64,000 nt of DNA from Amycolatopsis japonica (GCF_000732925.1 NZ_CP008953.1:6262001-6326000); one strand, 5' to 3'. Counted from the stretch's first letter, positions 1 to 8,583 are shown. Numbers and translations are program-made. Notes: generated by a model from the sequence alone, not told the origin.

Positions 1-815
1 ACGTTCCCACCGCTCACGGCCATCAGGTGGGACATGCCGGAGTCGGTGAACTCGTGTTCCACCCTCGGGGAGAGCGTGCTCGTGTCCCCCACGACCAGTC
101 CGGGCACGAGACCGGCCTCTTCCTCCGGGAGGACGGCGCAAAGCTCCCGGAGCCCGGTGCGCAGCGATTCCGCGGCTCGCTGCCACCAGGGCGCCGGTCC
201 GGCGTCCGACGGCGGGCCTCGCACCGAGAGGACCGCGACAGTCAATTCGGCCCCCTTCGCCGGCGCGAGCCGCCCGGAGGCGGTGACCTGCTGCCCGGGC
301 AGCAGGTCCTTCCACCCCTCGGCGGGAGCGAGCAGGAGGATCCGGCCGGCCGAATCCACCGCCCGCTCACCCGTCACCGCGGCGTCCACCGTCGCGGCGA
401 CGACCACCAGGCGGGTGCCCGCCCGGCGATCGGCGTATCCGGCACCGCGGACCGGACGTGGCCGCTCGGTGACCACCACCCTCGTGGTGGCGTCGCTCCC
501 CCGTGCGGCGGCGGCACGGAGGTCGTCGTGCTCGGCGGCCCGGATCCGCAGCGCCACCGGGCCGGCGGTGAGCACGCCGAGGACCGCCAGGGCACCCAGG
601 CCCGCCACCCACCGGGACGCCGTCCGGCGGGCACGGACACCGGCGACGATCGCGAGCACCACGGCGGCCGCACCGCAGAGCATCGTGATCCACCAGCCGG
701 CGAGAAGTCCGGAAAGAGTGCCGAGCCAGGCCGTCGCCGCGGCCGGTAACAGCCGCAGGTCCTGGCCTCGCCACGACGCGGTGTCCACTTCGGACGGATC
801 GGCGGACGGGTTCAT
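1..815 (-). CDS. comEC: ComEC/Rec2 family DNA-uptake channel protein, 5' part only
   Basis: Membrane channel thought to carry single-stranded DNA across the cytoplasmic membrane. About 271 N-terminal residues are in the window and the rest lies beyond base 1. I see two or three hydrophobic segments (about residues 22-60 and 68-88), then a soluble stretch of about 120 residues where the family has its OB-fold (DUF4131). The visible part ends in the core motif MSHLMAVSGGN, which matches the HLLAVSG signature of the ComEC membrane domain. The ATG overlaps the comEA stop by 3 nt (ATGA), so the two are translationally coupled. Natural transformation is not established in most actinobacteria, so the actual role is uncertain. 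The track gave only out-of-frame shadows here; I read the frame from the overlap. Confidence 0.88.
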   Translation of the reverse strand, partial: MNPSADPSEVDTASWRGQDLRLLPAAATAWLGTLSGLLAGWWITMLCGAAAVVLAIVAGVRARRTASRWVAGLGALAVLGVLTAGPVALRIRAAEHDDLRAAAARGSDATTRVVVTERPRPVRGAGYADRRAGTRLVVVAATVDAAVTGERAVDSAGRILLLAPAEGWKDLLPGQQVTASGRLAPAKGAELTVAVLSVRGPPSDAGPAPWWQRAAESLRTGLRELCAVLPEEEAGLVPGLVVGDTSTLSPRVEHEFTDSGMSHLMAVSGGN

Positions 816-1534
816 CCGACGGACACCAATTCCCGGAATTTTCGATACTTGCTTTCGCCGATCCCTTCTACGTCACGGAGTTGCTCGACGGTGGTGAACC
901 CGCCGTGCCCGGACCGCCAGTCGATGATGCGTTTCGCCATCACCTCGCCGACCCCGGGCAGCGTGTCGAGTTGCTCGGCCGTGGCCGTGTTCAGGTCGAG
1001 CTTCCCCGCCGGTGCCGCCGTTCCGGCCGCGGCCGGAACGGCGACACCGACGGCCACCTGCTCACCGTCGGTGAGCCGCCGGGCCAGATTCACTCCGGTC
1101 AGATCCGTTCCGGGCTGTGCCCCACCGGCCGCCGTGAGAGCATCGGCGACCCGTGCACCCGGAGGGATCGTGACCAGGCCGGGTCTGAGTACCCGGCCGA
1201 CGACGCTGACCACCAGAGGCGCCTTGCCCGCCGCGGCGGGGACGTCTCCGGCGGCCTTCGCCGACGGCAGGGGCGGCACGGTCTCCGCCCCTGGCCGGTG
1301 TCCGAACAAGGCGATCGCTCCGGCCACGATCACGGCCACCGCGATCAGCACGGCCACCACGGCGAACCACCGCCGGTTCACCGGAATCCCGTCCGCCGTG
1401 AACCGGGCTGGCACCCAGCGGCGTACGAGCCTGCCCGCGGGCGGGCCCTGGGTGGGCGACGACAGCTGCGCGGCCAGCCACGCCAGCCTGGCGTTGACGG
1501 AGGGACCCGGTGACCGGGCGGTTTGGTCGAACAC
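812..1534 (-). CDS. comEA: ComEA family DNA-binding protein (SLBB plus helix-hairpin-helix)
   Basis: Predicted membrane-anchored DNA receptor of a competence-like system, 240 residues. One transmembrane helix lies at about residues 57-77, after a basic cytoplasmic segment. An SLBB domain follows (about 106-163, starting VVSVVGRVLRPG). The C-terminal tandem helix-hairpin-helix domain (178-238) has the motifs LDLNTATAEQLDTLPGVGE and VEGIGESKYRKF, typical of ComEA. The start is GTG at 1534 and the stop overlaps the comEC start. Two DnaA boxes lie just upstream. The comEA-comEC order next to DegV and nadD is the usual actinobacterial arrangement. Confidence 0.93.
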   Translation of the reverse strand: MFDQTARSPGPSVNARLAWLAAQLSSPTQGPPAGRLVRRWVPARFTADGIPVNRRWFAVVAVLIAVAVIVAGAIALFGHRPGAETVPPLPSAKAAGDVPAAAGKAPLVVSVVGRVLRPGLVTIPPGARVADALTAAGGAQPGTDLTGVNLARRLTDGEQVAVGVAVPAAAGTAAPAGKLDLNTATAEQLDTLPGVGEVMAKRIIDWRSGHGGFTTVEQLRDVEGIGESKYRKFRELVSVG

Positions 1535-1587
1535 GTGAACGACGCTACGGAGCGGGGACGGCGGGCGGCAGTGGAGAATCCCGAGGC

Positions 1588-1614
1588 TGTGGACAAGTGG
1601 GGTGTTGTGGACAA
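1588..1614. promoter_or_regulatory. Pair of DnaA boxes upstream of comEA
   Basis: TGTGGACAA occurs at 1588-1596 and again at 1606-1614. Both are exact reverse complements of TTGTCCACA, the DnaA box favoured by high-GC actinobacteria. They have the same orientation and are spaced 18 bp. They lie in the 146 bp gap between comEA and the DegV gene, about 55-80 bp upstream of the comEA GTG. Direct control by DnaA is inferred. Confidence 0.55.
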
Positions 1615-1680
1615 CTCGGCCGCGGCCGAGGCCGGATCACCGTTTTCCGTCGGGACCGTATGGGACGCTGGCGGGTTTCC

Positions 1681-2526
1681 CTAACCCGCTCGCTGGATCA
1701 CCACACCGAGCACACCGGGTCCGGTGTGGGCCCCGATGACGGCGCCGATTTCCGAGACCACGCACCCTTCCGGGCAGTCGATCGACTCCTCGAGCCGGTT
1801 GGCCAGCTCGACGGCGCGCTCGGGCGAAGCCAGGTGGTGGACGGCGATGTCGGCGAGCCCGCCTTCGGCCGCCTTGACGGCGAGTTCGACCAGCCGCGCC
1901 ACCGCGCGATTCATCGTCCGCACCTTTTCCAGAGGCTGGATCCGGCCTTCGGACATGTGGAGTACCGGTTTCACCGCGAGCGCCGTGCCGAGCAGGGCGG
2001 CCGCGGGGCCGATCCGTCCGCCGCGGCGCAGGTATTCCAGGGTCTCGACGGCGAACAGGGTCTCCGAGCGGCTCACCGCGTCGACCGCGGCCGCCTCCAC
2101 CTCGGCCGGATCCGCTCCGTCCGCGGCGGCGCCCGCCGCGCGCAACGCGGCGAACCCGAGCCCCATCGCGGTGCTGCGCGAATCGACCACGCGCACCTTG
2201 TCCGGTCCGACCTCCTGGGCCGCGAGTACCGCCGCCTCCCAGGTCCCCGACAGCTCCCGGGACAGGTGGACCGACACGACGGCGTCCGCGCCCTCGGCCA
2301 GCGCCGCCCGGAACTCCTTGACGAACTCGGCGGGTGTCGGCCGGGAGGTCGTCACCAGGCTGCGTTTGCCGAGCGCCTCGGCCAGGGCCGCGGGCCCCAT
2401 CTCGACGCCGTCGAGGAAGACGACGCCGTCCACGAGGACATGCAACGGGACCACCCGGATCCCGTTCCGTTCGGCGAAGCCTTCCGGCAGGTGGGCGGTG
2501 GAATCCGTGACTACGGCGACCGACAC
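1681..2526 (-). CDS. DegV family fatty-acid-binding protein
   Basis: DegV (FakB-like) proteins bind a fatty acid and, with a FakA kinase, present it for phosphorylation; many actinobacterial members have no proven partner. The protein is 281 residues, normal for the family. The start VAVVTDSTAHLPEGFAERN carries the DegV signature (TDSTAxLP), and VTTSRPTPAEF (about residues 57-67) is the conserved loop near the lipid pocket. The start is GTG at 2526. It lies 10 nt downstream of octT in the same orientation, so it probably belongs to the nadD-rsfS-gpgP-octT operon. No fakA-like gene is visible in the window. Confidence 0.93.
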   Translation of the reverse strand: MSVAVVTDSTAHLPEGFAERNGIRVVPLHVLVDGVVFLDGVEMGPAALAEALGKRSLVTTSRPTPAEFVKEFRAALAEGADAVVSVHLSRELSGTWEAAVLAAQEVGPDKVRVVDSRSTAMGLGFAALRAAGAAADGADPAEVEAAAVDAVSRSETLFAVETLEYLRRGGRIGPAAALLGTALAVKPVLHMSEGRIQPLEKVRTMNRAVARLVELAVKAAEGGLADIAVHHLASPERAVELANRLEESIDCPEGCVVSEIGAVIGAHTGPGVLGVVIQRAG

Positions 2527-2536
2527 GGCAGCCAGC

Positions 2537-3265
2537 CTACGTTGCCGAGGGGCGGAGCACCGGGGCCATCAGGCGGGCCATTTCCGCGCCGACGGCGGCA
2601 TGTCCTTCCCACCCCCAGTGCATCCCGTCCGGATTGCCCCGTCCGCTCAGCACGTGGTCGCCGACGACGGCTCCGAGATCCAGCAGCGGGACGTCCGCGC
2701 GACGACCCCACGCGGCGATCGCGGCGGCGGCACCGGCGCGGGCGGTGTGCACGCGGCCGTAGGCGTCGGACCGGTGGACGGACGGCAGGATGCCGAAGAT
2801 CGGCAGGTCCGGTCGCAGCGCCCGTAAGGCCCCGACGGCGGTGTCGAGGTACTGGACCGTGAGCTTCGACGGCAGGACCGCCGGACGTCCTCGAAATGCG
2901 ATCGCGAGCCGCGGCTGGGCGGCGAGATACGCCTTGCGCGCCACTCGCCGCAGCGGGTCGGGCCGCAGATACCGCAGTCCGGTGCGCAGATAGGTGGGCA
3001 GCGGCGAGGGCAGCGTGTCCATGCTCCCGACGGCCAGGACGACGGCGTCGACGTGATGGAGGTCCGCCCAGACGCGCGGGTCGCCGATCAGCGACCACCA
3101 GGCGTCACGGGCGGTCCAGCCGAACCCGGCGACGAGATCCACGCCACCACCACCGAGTGCTTCGGCGGCGACGTTGGGCCACAGGCGCGCGTCGTCGGCG
3201 GCGTGCGGGCCGTCCGGGCCGTGGAAACTGAGGGAATCGCCGAACACGAGCAGGCGCGGGGCCAT
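2537..3265 (-). CDS. octT: SGNH-fold diglucosylglycerate octanoyltransferase homologue (OctT)
   Basis: In mycobacteria OctT adds an octanoyl group to diglucosylglycerate, an early precursor of the polymethylated methylglucose lipopolysaccharides that modulate fatty-acid synthesis. This 242-residue protein has the SGNH block I motif LLVFGDSLSFHG with nucleophile Ser11, the GSMDTLPSP segment (block III region) and a C-terminal DGMHWGWEGH carrying the Asp/His pair. The assignment rests on this fold and on position: DegV, octT, gpgP, rsfS, nadD matches the order Rv2417c to Rv2421c in M. tuberculosis. It starts 3 nt after the gpgP stop. A generic GDSL esterase is the alternative. Confidence 0.82.
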   Translation of the reverse strand: MAPRLLVFGDSLSFHGPDGPHAADDARLWPNVAAEALGGGGVDLVAGFGWTARDAWWSLIGDPRVWADLHHVDAVVLAVGSMDTLPSPLPTYLRTGLRYLRPDPLRRVARKAYLAAQPRLAIAFRGRPAVLPSKLTVQYLDTAVGALRALRPDLPIFGILPSVHRSDAYGRVHTARAGAAAAIAAWGRRADVPLLDLGAVVGDHVLSGRGNPDGMHWGWEGHAAVGAEMARLMAPVLRPSAT

Positions 3266-3268
3266 GGA

Positions 3269-3883
3269 TCAGCCGGTGATTCCCGCGTTGTAGGCGGCCA
3301 GGCGCCAGTTGCCGTCGCGCCTGGTCAGCTCGACCCAGTGGCAGTTCGCGATCCCGCCCAGCGACGGCCACGACTCGACCGGCAGGCCGAGCAGTTTCGC
3401 GGTCAGCGCGATGATCAGGCCGCCGTGCGTGGCCAGCAGTACCGCGTCGCCGGCGTCGGAATTGGCCTGATCCAGGTCCGCGACGACCTCGAGCGCGCGT
3501 TCGGCGACGTCGACCCGTGACTCGCCGCCGGGCGGCGCCCAGGTCGCGTCGACGCGCCAACGGGCACGTTCGCCGGGATACGCCTCGTCGACCTGCTGGC
3601 CGGTGAAGCCCTGCCATTCACCCAGATGGGTTTCCCGCAGGCGTTTGTCGATGCGCAATGGGACGCCGATGGCCTCGGTGAGCACCGTGGCCGTGTCGGT
3701 CGCGCGGCGCAGATCCGAGGCGATCACCAGATCCGGGGAGAACCGGGCGAGCGCGGGAACGGCGAACCTGGCCTGGTTCCAGCCGACCTGGGTCAGCGCG
3801 GAGTCCAGATGCCCCTGCATCCGGCCCGCCGCGTTGTAATCGGTCTCGCCGTGGCGCCAGAGCACCAGCCGCCGCGGGCTCAC
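3269..3883 (-). CDS. gpgP: Glucosyl-3-phosphoglycerate phosphatase (histidine phosphatase superfamily)
   Basis: Dephosphorylates glucosyl-3-phosphoglycerate to glucosylglycerate, the step feeding OctT in methylglucose-lipopolysaccharide synthesis. It is a 204-residue phosphoglycerate-mutase-fold enzyme. The RHGE motif at residues 10-13 (LVLWRHGETDYNAAGRMQG) gives the phosphorylated His11, and LLATHGGLI carries the second catalytic histidine. The GTG start at 3883 overlaps the rsfS stop (GTGA) and places RHGE at the usual distance from the N-terminus; the longer open frame upstream just runs into rsfS. The specific substrate is inferred from synteny with Rv2419c; other family members are cofactor-dependent mutases. 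Confidence 0.87.
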   Translation of the reverse strand: MSPRRLVLWRHGETDYNAAGRMQGHLDSALTQVGWNQARFAVPALARFSPDLVIASDLRRATDTATVLTEAIGVPLRIDKRLRETHLGEWQGFTGQQVDEAYPGERARWRVDATWAPPGGESRVDVAERALEVVADLDQANSDAGDAVLLATHGGLIIALTAKLLGLPVESWPSLGGIANCHWVELTRRDGNWRLAAYNAGITG

Positions 3884-4284
3884 GAGGCGCCTTGCGCGTC
3901 GGCGGGGTCCTCCTCGGCGGGTGTCTCCAGACCGGCGACCTCGATCCGCGGGCAGTCCTTCCAGAGCCGCTCGAGACCGTAGAAGGAGCGTTCCTCCTGG
4001 TGCTGGACGTGGATGACGACGTCGACGTAGTCCAGCAGGACCCAACGACCCTCGCGGGCGCCCTCACGGCGGACGGGCTTGTGCCCGCCGAGCCGCAGCT
4101 GCTCCTCGACGTTGTCGACGATGGCGCCGACCTGGCGTTCGTTGGGCGCGGACGCGATGACGAAGGCGTCGGTGATGACAAGCTGGTCGGACACGTCCAG
4201 CACGACCACGTCGCTCGCCTTCTTGTCCGCCGCCGCATGGGCGGCCGCTACGGCCAGCTCTCGTGCCTCGGACGTGGCTGTCAC
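3880..4284 (-). CDS. rsfS: Ribosomal silencing factor RsfS
   Basis: RsfS (Iojap/DUF143) binds ribosomal protein L14 on the large subunit and blocks subunit joining under starvation. The protein is about 134 residues. The core KKASDVVVLDVSDQLVITDAF is characteristic, followed by IASAPNERQVGAIVDNVEE and the C-terminal RWVLLDYVDVVIHVQHQEER. I chose GTG at 4284, preceded by GAGGAGAACT, rather than the TTG 12 nt upstream. It lies between nadD and gpgP, the usual nadD-rsfS pairing. Confidence 0.95.
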   Translation of the reverse strand: MTATSEARELAVAAAHAAADKKASDVVVLDVSDQLVITDAFVIASAPNERQVGAIVDNVEEQLRLGGHKPVRREGAREGRWVLLDYVDVVIHVQHQEERSFYGLERLWKDCPRIEVAGLETPAEEDPADAQGAS

Positions 4285-4306
4285 AGTTCTCCTCAAACAG
4301 ATGGCT

Positions 4307-4939
4307 TTACTCGCGGGTGCGCCCGACGAGGGTACCCGGTGGGGAACCCCGGTCTTTGCGATAGAGGTCCTTTTTGGCGATGTAGCGCACTACGCCGTCA
4401 GGGACGAGGTACCAGACGGGCTCCCCGCCTTCGACTCGTTCACGGCAGGCGGTGGACGAGATCGCCATCGCGGTCACCTCGACCAGGCTCACCTTCCCGC
4501 TCGGCAGATGCTGCGAGTTGAGGCGGTAACCCGGCCTGGTGACGCCGATGAAATGCGCGAGGTCGAACAGCTCGTCGGCGTTGCGCCAGGTGAGGATCTG
4601 TTCGAGCGCGTCCGCGCCGGTGATGAAGAACAGCTGGTCGTCCGGGTATTCCGCGCGCAGGTCGCGCAGGGTGTCGACGGTGTAGGTCTGCCCGACGCGG
4701 TCGATGTCGACGCGGCTGACCGAGAAGACGGGGTTGGACGCCGTCGCGATCACCGTCATCAGATAGCGGTCCTCGGCGCGGGTGACCACCCGGTCGGACT
4801 TCTGCCACGGCTGACCGGTGGGCACGAAGATGACCTCGTCGAGCGCGAACCGCGATTGGACCTCACTGGCCGCGACGAGGTGCCCGTGGTGAATGGGGTC
4901 GAACGTGCCGCCCATGACCCCGATCCTGCGTGGTGACAT
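4307..4939 (-). CDS. nadD: Nicotinate-nucleotide adenylyltransferase
   Basis: Adenylates nicotinate mononucleotide in NAD synthesis (cytoplasmic). It is 210 residues from ATG 4939, which places the nucleotide-binding motif GVMGGTFDPIHHGHL at the N-terminus as in all NadD proteins. The family motif ISSTACRERVEGG (ISSTxxR) is present near the C-terminus, and FVPTGQPWQK is the usual substrate loop. It is the first gene of the minus-strand set nadD-rsfS-gpgP-octT-DegV. A CRP-like palindrome and the divergent recQ gene lie upstream. The longer frame to 4993 has no ribosome-binding site and exceeds family length. Confidence 0.95.
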   Translation of the reverse strand: MSPRRIGVMGGTFDPIHHGHLVAASEVQSRFALDEVIFVPTGQPWQKSDRVVTRAEDRYLMTVIATASNPVFSVSRVDIDRVGQTYTVDTLRDLRAEYPDDQLFFITGADALEQILTWRNADELFDLAHFIGVTRPGYRLNSQHLPSGKVSLVEVTAMAISSTACRERVEGGEPVWYLVPDGVVRYIAKKDLYRKDRGSPPGTLVGRTRE

Positions 4940-5001
4940 GGGTCGTGAGCCTATACAGCGCGCGAGGCTCCACGCTCGGGTCGCCGGACCCACCGAACAG
5001 G

Positions 5002-5017
5002 CGTGATCTGGATCACA
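5002..5017. promoter_or_regulatory. CRP-like binding site between nadD and recQ
   Basis: CGTGATCTGGATCACA matches the cyclic-AMP receptor consensus TGTGA-N6-TCACA at 9 of 10 specified positions; the inner GTGA-N6-TCAC is perfect. It sits in the 161 bp divergent intergenic region, about 85 bp before the recQ GTG and 63 bp before the nadD ATG. Which gene it controls cannot be read from sequence. Confidence 0.5.
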
Positions 5018-5100
5018 TTACAGTCGGTTCCATGGATGAACGGTCCGTTCACGACTTCCCGGTCGCGACTTCGTCGGTGGCATGGGGTAGAGGTGGGGAC

Positions 5101-7206
5101 GTGGACACATCGACTCTCCGGGATCGTGCCGAGACCCTCCTCCAGTCGTTGGCGGGCGAGGGCGCCCGGCTGCGTGACGACCAGTGGACGGCCATCGAGG
5201 CGCTGGTCGCGCACCGCCGTCGCGCGCTCGTCGTGCAGCGCACCGGGTGGGGCAAGTCCGCGGTGTACTTCCTGGCCACCGCGTTGCTGCGGGAGCGGGG
5301 CAACGGCCCGACCGTGATCATCTCGCCGCTGCTCGCGCTGATGCGCAACCAGATCTCCGCGGCGGCGAGGGCGGGCATCCACGCGGCGACGATGAACTCC
5401 GCGAACCCGCAGGAGTGGGATCAGGTCCAGGCCGCGATCGCGGCCGGTGAGGTCGACGTCCTGCTGGTCAGCCCGGAGCGGCTCAACAACCCGGACTTCC
5501 GGGACACCGTCCTGCCGAAGCTGACCGCGAGCGCCGGCCTGCTCGTGGTCGACGAGGCGCACTGCATCTCGGACTGGGGGCACGACTTCCGGCCGGACTA
5601 CCGGCGGTTGCGGACGCTGCTGAAGGATCTGCCCGACGGCGTCCCGGTGCTCGCCACCACCGCGACCGCGAACGACCGCGTGGCGACCGACGTCGCCGAG
5701 CAGCTCGGCATCGGCAACGGGGGCGACACCCTCGTCCTGCGGGGCAGCCTGGACCGCGAAAGCCTGCACCTGTCGGTGGCCAAGCTGCCCACGTCACAGG
5801 CTCGGCTCGCTTGGCTGGCCGAGCATCTGGAGGAGCTGCCGGGCTCCGGCATCATCTACACGCTCACCGTCGCCGCCGCCCACGACGTGGCGGGCCTGCT
5901 GACCGAACGCGGCTATCCGGTCGCCGCCTACACCGGGAAGACCGACCCCGCGGACCGGCAGGCGGCCGAAGACGATCTGTTGAACAACAACGTCAAGGCA
6001 CTGGTGGCCACTTCGGCGCTGGGCATGGGGTTCGACAAGCCGGATCTGGGCTTCGTCGTCCACCTCGGGGCTCCGTCCTCCCCCATCGCGTACTACCAGC
6101 AGGTCGGCCGCGCCGGACGTGGCGTCGATCGCGCCGAAGTGATCTTGTTGCCGGGCCACGAGGACAAGGACATCTGGGCGTACTTCGGCTCGCTCGCCTT
6201 CCCGGACGAACTGCGGGTGACCCAGGTGCTCAACGCCCTGGCGTACGCGGACCGTCCACTCTCGACACCCGCGCTCGAACCGTTCGTCGAGCTGTCCCGG
6301 TCCCGGCTGGAGATGGTCCTCAAGGTGCTGGACGTCGACGGCGCCGTCCGCCGGGTGAAGGGCGGCTGGGAAGGCACCGGCGAGGAGTGGCGGTACGACA
6401 AGGAACGCTATGCGCGGGTGAGCGCGGCGCGGACCAACGAGCAGAACGCCATGCTGGCCTACCTCGAAACCGACGGCTGCCGGATGGAGTACCTGCGGAA
6501 GCAGTTGGACGATCCGGAGGCGACGCCCTGCGGACGGTGCGACAACTGCACCGGTAAGCATTGGGACACCACGATTTCCGACGACGTCGTCGACGCCACC
6601 CGGCAGCGGTTGCGTCGTCCGGGGGTCGAGGTGGCGCCGCGGAAGATGTGGCCGACCGGGATGGCGGGGCTGGAGGTCCCGCTCTCCGGACGGCTGTCGG
6701 CGGGCGAGCAGGCCGAAACCGGCCAGGTCGTCGGGCGGGTGACCGACGTCGGCTGGGGCACGCGGCTGCGCGAGCTCGTCGGACCGTCCGCAGTGGACAC
6801 CGAACTCCCCGATCCGGTCTTCCAGGCCTGCATCGAGGTGCTCAAGGGCTGGCAGTGGTCCGAGCGTCCGGTCGCGGTGGTGGAGGTGCCGTCCGCCACC
6901 CGGCCTCAGCTGGTCCACAGTCTGGCGACGAAACTGGCGTCCATCGGGCGGCTGAACTACCTGGGCGCCATGACTTCGACGGGGCCGCCCCCGCGTCAGG
7001 CGAACAGCGCGCAGCGACTGGCCGACCTCTGGAATCGCCTCGACCTTTCCGAAGGGCTCGCCGCCGAAGTCGCCTCGGCGGAGGGCCCGATCCTGCTGGT
7101 CGACGACCTGATCGACACCGGATGGACGATGACTTTGTCCGCACGCTTGCTCCGGCAGGCCGGGGCTCGCGCCGTTCTGCCGTTCGCTCTCGCGAGCACC
7201 TCGTAA
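5101..7206 (+). CDS. RecQ-family DNA helicase with C-terminal phosphoribosyltransferase-like domain
   Basis: ATP-dependent 3'-5' DNA helicase of the RecQ type, likely in recombinational repair; 701 residues from GTG 5101. Motifs: Walker A-like QRTGWGKS (about 46-53), DEAH box VVDEAHCISDWGHDF (about 149-163), motif III TATAND, motif VI QQVGRAGRG. The RecQ zinc-binding cysteines follow (C at about 460, then CGRCDNC from about 476). The usual HRDC tail is replaced by a segment ending in ILLVDDLIDTGWTM (about 664-677), which is a phosphoribosyltransferase PRPP loop like that of ComFC. The GTG is preceded by AGAGGTGGGG; ATG 5032 in the same frame is possible. It is divergent from nadD. Confidence 0.9.
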   Translation: MDTSTLRDRAETLLQSLAGEGARLRDDQWTAIEALVAHRRRALVVQRTGWGKSAVYFLATALLRERGNGPTVIISPLLALMRNQISAAARAGIHAATMNSANPQEWDQVQAAIAAGEVDVLLVSPERLNNPDFRDTVLPKLTASAGLLVVDEAHCISDWGHDFRPDYRRLRTLLKDLPDGVPVLATTATANDRVATDVAEQLGIGNGGDTLVLRGSLDRESLHLSVAKLPTSQARLAWLAEHLEELPGSGIIYTLTVAAAHDVAGLLTERGYPVAAYTGKTDPADRQAAEDDLLNNNVKALVATSALGMGFDKPDLGFVVHLGAPSSPIAYYQQVGRAGRGVDRAEVILLPGHEDKDIWAYFGSLAFPDELRVTQVLNALAYADRPLSTPALEPFVELSRSRLEMVLKVLDVDGAVRRVKGGWEGTGEEWRYDKERYARVSAARTNEQNAMLAYLETDGCRMEYLRKQLDDPEATPCGRCDNCTGKHWDTTISDDVVDATRQRLRRPGVEVAPRKMWPTGMAGLEVPLSGRLSAGEQAETGQVVGRVTDVGWGTRLRELVGPSAVDTELPDPVFQACIEVLKGWQWSERPVAVVEVPSATRPQLVHSLATKLASIGRLNYLGAMTSTGPPPRQANSAQRLADLWNRLDLSEGLAAEVASAEGPILLVDDLIDTGWTMTLSARLLRQAGARAVLPFALASTS

Positions 7207-7239
7207 CCAGGGATCCGATCCCGACATTCGACAGGTTCT

Positions 7240-7253
7240 TTCCCGCGCGGGAA
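7240..7253. promoter_or_regulatory. Perfect 14-bp palindrome upstream of the MHS transporter
   Basis: TTCCCGCGCGGGAA is a perfect palindrome 34 bp after the recQ stop and 43 bp before the transporter ATG. With a 4 nt loop it would form only a 5 bp hairpin, so an operator for the transporter gene fits better than a terminator. No adjacent regulator is visible. Confidence 0.3.
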
Positions 7254-7296
7254 CTTTCTGGCAAGGTTCCGTCCACGCGCGAGTACGGAGGTGCCG

Positions 7297-8583
7297 ATGG
7301 CGGACGCAACGACGGAGCGGCTGAGGCATCGGCTCCCGGTGAAGAAGTTGTTCGCCGCCAGTGTCGGGAACGCGCTGGAATGGTTCGACTGGACCATCTA
7401 CGCGACCTTCAGCATCTACTTCGCCAGCGAGTTCTTCCCGAAGGGCAATGAAGCGCTGGCGTTGATCAACACCTTCGCCACGTACGCGCTGGCGTTCTTC
7501 TTTCGGCCGCTCGGCGGGATGTTGCTCGGCCGTTTCGCCGACATCAAGGGCCGGAAGCCCGCGATGATCCTGACCATCGTGCTGATGGCGGGTGGTTCGG
7601 TGGCCATCGGTCTCCTGCCGACGTTCGACCAGGTCGGCTGGCTGGCCCCGATCCTGTTGCTGCTCGCGAGAGTGGCGCAAGGACTGTCGCTCGGCGGCGA
7701 GGTCTCCAACGCGTCGGCGTACCTCGGCGAGATCGCGCCACCCGCCCGCCGCGGGCGGTACTCCGCCTTCTTCTACATCTCGACCGGTTCCGCCGTCCTG
7801 ATCGCCTCGATCCTCGGCTTCGTGCTCGCAAGGACGATGTCGAAGGCGGATCTGACGGCGTACGGCTGGCGGATCCCGTTCCTGCTCGGCGGCGTTCTCG
7901 GCATCATCGGCCTGTGGCTGCGCCGCAGTCTCGCCGAGACCGAGATCTTCGAGGAGAAGAAGTCGACGGCGCGCCGGGTCGAGCGACCGCTGCGCACCAC
8001 CCTCCGCGAGCACCCGCGGGCCGTCGTGCAGCTCGTGGGTTTCTCGATGCTGTCGACCCTTTGCTACTACACGTTCTTCAGCGCGCTGACCTCGTTCGCG
8101 GTCAAGACCCGCAAGGCCGACGACGTCGACGTGTTCCTCGCGTTGTCGATCGCGACGGCGCTGTTCGTCGCGCTCCAGTACCCGATGGGCGCCCTGTCGG
8201 ATCGCTTCGGCCGCAAGCCACAGCTGCTCGTCTGGGCGGCGGCGACCGCGATCCTCATCGTCCCGCTGTCCACTTTGGTCCGGCCGGGCCTGCCGGGTCT
8301 GCTGGTCGTGTTCTGCGTCGGGCTCTGCCTGTACACGGCGATGACGTCGATCGCGCCCGCGATCATGAGCGAGCTGTTCCCCACCGAACTGCGCGGCCTG
8401 GGCATCGGCGCCTGGTACAACCTGACCGTCGCGTTGTTCGGCGGGACCGCTCCCCTGGTGCTCACGGCGCTGTCCGACGCCGGGCTGTCGACGCTGTTCT
8501 TCTGGTACGTGGCCGCCGGAGCGGTGATCGCGTTCTTCGTCATCCGGACCCTGCCGGAGACCAAGGGCAGCGACCTGCGCTGA
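7297..8583 (+). CDS. MHS-family MFS metabolite:proton symporter
   Basis: Major-facilitator transporter of the metabolite:H+ symporter family (relatives carry citrate, alpha-ketoglutarate, proline/betaine or shikimate); 428 residues, about 12 hydrophobic segments. The N-terminal signature KKLFAASVGNALEWFDWTIY is the MHS hallmark (GNxxEWFD). GRFADIKGRKPAMI (loop 2-3) and the repeat-half copy LSDRFGRKPQ are the MFS motif A pair. Start: ATG 7297, five bases after ACGGAGG; the GTG at 7291 overlaps that site. Substrate unknown: the neighbours, a helicase and an arginyl-tRNA synthetase, give no metabolic hint. Confidence 0.9.
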   Translation: MADATTERLRHRLPVKKLFAASVGNALEWFDWTIYATFSIYFASEFFPKGNEALALINTFATYALAFFFRPLGGMLLGRFADIKGRKPAMILTIVLMAGGSVAIGLLPTFDQVGWLAPILLLLARVAQGLSLGGEVSNASAYLGEIAPPARRGRYSAFFYISTGSAVLIASILGFVLARTMSKADLTAYGWRIPFLLGGVLGIIGLWLRRSLAETEIFEEKKSTARRVERPLRTTLREHPRAVVQLVGFSMLSTLCYYTFFSALTSFAVKTRKADDVDVFLALSIATALFVALQYPMGALSDRFGRKPQLLVWAAATAILIVPLSTLVRPGLPGLLVVFCVGLCLYTAMTSIAPAIMSELFPTELRGLGIGAWYNLTVALFGGTAPLVLTALSDAGLSTLFFWYVAAGAVIAFFVIRTLPETKGSDLR

